Shown: positions 60,811-64,000 of the stretch, piece after piece
Layout: each line of letters starts with the position of its first letter
How positions within the stretch are numbered: position 1 is the stretch's first letter
NCBI GenBank assembly: GCA_037126765.1
Contig: JBBCBC010000002.1
Coordinates: 46,256,889 to 46,320,888, forward strand
Length of the DNA stretch: 64,000 nucleotides
Direction of reading: 5' to 3'
From: Stenogyne calaminthoides
Taxonomy: Eukaryota; Streptophyta; Magnoliopsida; Lamiales; Lamiaceae
Made by a program: the position numbers and the translations under genes
The notes under the pieces: generated by a model
Told to the model about the DNA's origin: nothing
Database searches by the model: none
Seen by the model: the letters and a program-made list of their open reading frames with translations, nothing else

Positions 60811-62851
60811 CAAGTCTCGTTCTCATATCTCTATAAATTTTTCTTTCCATATTTTACCTTTAATTTATGTGAATTTGCGGAGAGTATTCGTTCTATTGTT
60901 TGTTTACAACTTTGAAGAATAAGTCATGTGATTGAGTGGGAGGAAATTTGTTGTTGAAAATAGGTAATGTATGTCAATAAATCCATCTGATGGACAATGA
61001 TACAGCACAGGCATATTTTATGTTTCTCTTTGTATTTATTTGATGGATATAGATTTGGCTCTTTTTTTAACTGAAGCACTGATTTTTTTTTCATTTCTTT
61101 GGGTCTTGATATTTTTTTATATATGGAGTAATAAATAATGATAAGTTTGGTATTTTTTTTTAATTGGAGTCATTTCTCGCATCTTGGCCCTTTCCTTTAG
61201 TATTAATTCAATTAGTGCAATTTGATTGAGTTTTAATTTGGATGAATTATTTAAACCTAACCTTAAACAATTAACCCTTTCAATCGTATATGAAATCCAT
61301 TTTAATTAATTGAAATGATAAAACCATCTGGACCGAAATGAATTATATAACCACTTGTTAAGGGGTTTGGAGTGCAGGTTGAGGAAAAATAAACCTTAAA
61401 TTGAAATTAAAGTTAAAAAAAAAATTAAAATTGAAAAAAAAATAAAAATAACTAAAACTGAAAAAAAATAATAACTTGTAGAATTAAATTGTACCAAATT
61501 GATTTGGTGCTAATGATGTATATCGAATTTGTCATTTAATTGCACTTCAGTGGTGGGGGGTTTACGTTTAAATATTAAATAGAATAAAATTTTCAGTGGC
61601 GAAATTTTCTAATGCAAAGACCAAACTTTAGAAATTGGATAAAAGGTAATTATATAGTGTATTGATTGGCTTATTATGTCATGAGTCATGACGACATATG
61701 AAGACAAAACAGTGGTGAATCATGATTACTCTCATATCACGTTATATTCCTATGGCGAATAGGTCGTGCGTGCGACCAGAAACTAAATCTTTATTTGTTG
61801 ACTATTTGTCACGTGTATTGATTAAAAATTGAAATTAAAAAGTATTTAACAAAAAATAAGAAAAAGAACGATTAGTCGTGATCCCCCTTAACTTCAAACT
61901 CTTGTATTCCGGTAGATGGTCAATGTTAACCTTTGATCTTACTTTCCAATATAGTATAAGATTGGTATCGAAAAAAAGTGTAATTATAATCCTTGGTTTG
62001 AATTAAAGCATAGATGTCTTCAAACTGAACTTTAGCATAAAAATCAGCCTGAAGTTGATGCCGAGGAGTAGATGCGATCCTAATAAATATCACAAAAATT
62101 GGATTTTGCATTTTCAATATTATCTTCGTTCCTTTATACCTGGGTTGGTTATTTGATGCAAGAAAAAAAATTAATAAAATAAATTTGTATCTTTGTAAAT
62201 TCTTTTTTTTTTTTTTGAAGAATCAAATGTTCAATTTTACAGTTGGTTTAAAAATTTTCAAATTGAATTTTTTAGATACAAATATTTTAAAATTAAAACT
62301 AAAGTGATCAAAATTGAAAAAGTAAAATATATAGATTAAAATTGAAATATCGAGAGTTATTGGACGCTTTTGTAATATTATCGTTTTTTTTATCAAAATA
62401 TCTTAGATGATGGGTGTTAGTTATTTTTAGGCATGCTCAAAATAAACTTAACAAATGGTTTCTAGAATCAATCAAAACTGTAAAAACACATCGGTTCCAG
62501 TTCCATCATTTCTAGAACCCCAAACCGTCGTTTTTTTTTTTTTTTAAATTTCATTGGTTTAGATCTCCTTCAACCAATCCAACGACTATAATCATTTGTA
62601 AGTGTACTATTAGCCTATACGCAAGTTTTTTTACTAATTTACTATTGTTGCATTTTAATATTGTTCTAATGTTAAAAATATTTGATGACGTATCAATTAG
62701 GCAATTATCATGTATTTATAATTGTCTAATTATAAAATTATGTATGTTTTAACTATCAGAATTTTCTCATTTAAATTCTCATAACAATAATTTGTCATCT
62801 ACACGTGACATTTCTTCAAATTTGGGATCCAAAATTTAAAAAACTAAAAAA
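60811..62851. other. Intergenic, AT-rich
   Basis: VHA-d 3' flank, then AT-rich spacer with A-runs at 61415-61470. No gene, repeat array or element was supported. Confidence 0.45.
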
Positions 62852-63351
62852 NNNNNNNNNNNNNNNNNNNNNNNNNNNNNNNNNNNNNNNNNNNNNNNNN
62901 NNNNNNNNNNNNNNNNNNNNNNNNNNNNNNNNNNNNNNNNNNNNNNNNNNNNNNNNNNNNNNNNNNNNNNNNNNNNNNNNNNNNNNNNNNNNNNNNNNNN
63001 NNNNNNNNNNNNNNNNNNNNNNNNNNNNNNNNNNNNNNNNNNNNNNNNNNNNNNNNNNNNNNNNNNNNNNNNNNNNNNNNNNNNNNNNNNNNNNNNNNNN
63101 NNNNNNNNNNNNNNNNNNNNNNNNNNNNNNNNNNNNNNNNNNNNNNNNNNNNNNNNNNNNNNNNNNNNNNNNNNNNNNNNNNNNNNNNNNNNNNNNNNNN
63201 NNNNNNNNNNNNNNNNNNNNNNNNNNNNNNNNNNNNNNNNNNNNNNNNNNNNNNNNNNNNNNNNNNNNNNNNNNNNNNNNNNNNNNNNNNNNNNNNNNNN
63301 NNNNNNNNNNNNNNNNNNNNNNNNNNNNNNNNNNNNNNNNNNNNNNNNNNN
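62852..63351. other. Assembly gap, 500 N
   Basis: Exactly 500 undetermined bases, the usual placeholder for a gap of unknown size. ORFs spanning it are artefacts. Confidence 0.99.
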
Positions 63352-64000
63352 GCTAAAAAAGAGAAAAAATTCACACAAAATACACAACCTTAAAAAAAAA
63401 AAGAAAAAGGAGGGCACGGCAGCAGTGGAGGTGGTGGATGTCTGGCGGGCGTGTACGGCGGAGGAGGCGGCGCTTTTTTTTTTTTCCCGATGTGGGCGCC
63501 ATTAATGACAGCGGCTGCTTTTGGAGGTCATCGAGGGGTTGATGTATGGCTGCTGGGTGGGAGGCGGTGAAGCTTAGAGGTGCTACTGGTGTTGTTGTTT
63601 TTTTCTGTGGCAGAGAAAAGGAGAGTGGAGACAATGGTGAGAGAAAATTAGAGAGAGGCGTGCGGGAGGGGGAAGGAAAGGGGGAGGAGGAAAATTTGGT
63701 TTATCAAAGGGTAATATTGTATTTGTTATATATAAAAATATTTTTAATAAATTTTTGAGGTGTATCTACCAATTATGTGGGGTGTTAAATGACTGACCTT
63801 TTTTTTTTCTTCACCTTACTTTTTTTCCAAATCCACGAAAATAATTTTATCAACTTATTGTAAAAATAAAAAAGTAAATATTATTTTCTTTAGCTCATGA
63901 ATATTTTTTTGATGAAATTTGTTCATAATATAAATTTATATAATTACATTATAAAAATAATATCATAACATTTATTAATCGATATTATTATACTTAAAAA
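63352..64000. other. Post-gap segment with a GC-rich, purine-rich block
   Basis: 63410-63690 is GC-rich and GA-rich on the plus strand (GGAGGTGGTGGATG, GGCGGAGGAGGCGGCG), similar in style to 6186-6545. ORFs at 63371-63634 (-) and 63546-63758 (+) have no recognisable domain. The rest is AT-rich. Confidence 0.4.

Noticed and set aside
62805..63417. Long ORFs across the N run
   Set aside because: They exist only because N is read as open; no real codons are known there.

Overview
The window is plant nuclear DNA: AT-rich, with GT-AG introns, long intergenic spacers and many small inverted-repeat elements. The gene families (WRINKLED-type AP2 factors, a PIN8-like auxin carrier, a FACT SSRP1 subunit with a C-terminal HMG box, a plant porin, LAT59-type pectate lyases, a plant mariner-like transposase) point to a core eudicot, perhaps an asterid; species cannot be fixed from sequence alone. 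No tRNA, rRNA or CRISPR was seen.

Layout. 0-2.7 kb: two MULE-type MITEs with perfect 9-bp target duplications. 2.7-3.9 kb: broken F-box gene (-). 4.7-5 kb: 93-bp tandem triplication. 7.05-10.05 kb: RCL1-like ribosome biogenesis gene (-). 10.4-11 kb: two Stowaway-type MITEs. 11.7-14.7 kb: mitochondrial porin (VDAC, -). 15.8-16.6 kb: third MULE-type MITE. 18.0-23.9 kb: PIN8-like auxin carrier (-) among three more Stowaway-type MITEs. 24.8-33 kb: a head-to-head pair of pectate lyase genes, both damaged, flanking an unknown small protein gene, a 236-bp tandem array and a decayed mariner-like element. 34-38.7 kb: SSRP1 (-). 41.2-50.3 kb: a tandem cluster of WRINKLED-like two-AP2-domain factors (one intact, two damaged, one relic). 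51.3-53.4 kb: a conserved plant secretory or membrane protein (-). 53.8-56.7 kb: an F-box/WD40 protein (-). 57.25-60.8 kb: V-ATPase subunit d (+). 62.85-63.35 kb: a gap of exactly 500 N.

The genes are ordinary, unlinked plant functions (ribosome biogenesis, chromatin, auxin transport, vacuolar acidification, porin); they do not form one pathway. The most interesting features are evolutionary: reciprocal intron loss inside the AP2 cluster, including the 9-bp VYL microexon; the pectate lyase pair, where one copy has lost short blocks precisely between short direct repeats; and a mariner transposase whose terminal sequence matches the ends of the local Stowaway-type MITEs.

A caution runs through the annotation. 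Nearly every conserved gene carries one-base insertions or deletions, often in homopolymers, while splice sites and flanking codons are intact. Since this hits genes normally essential (SSRP1, RCL1, V-ATPase d), uncorrected long-read assembly error is at least as likely as pseudogenisation. I saw no convincing new multi-gene system.
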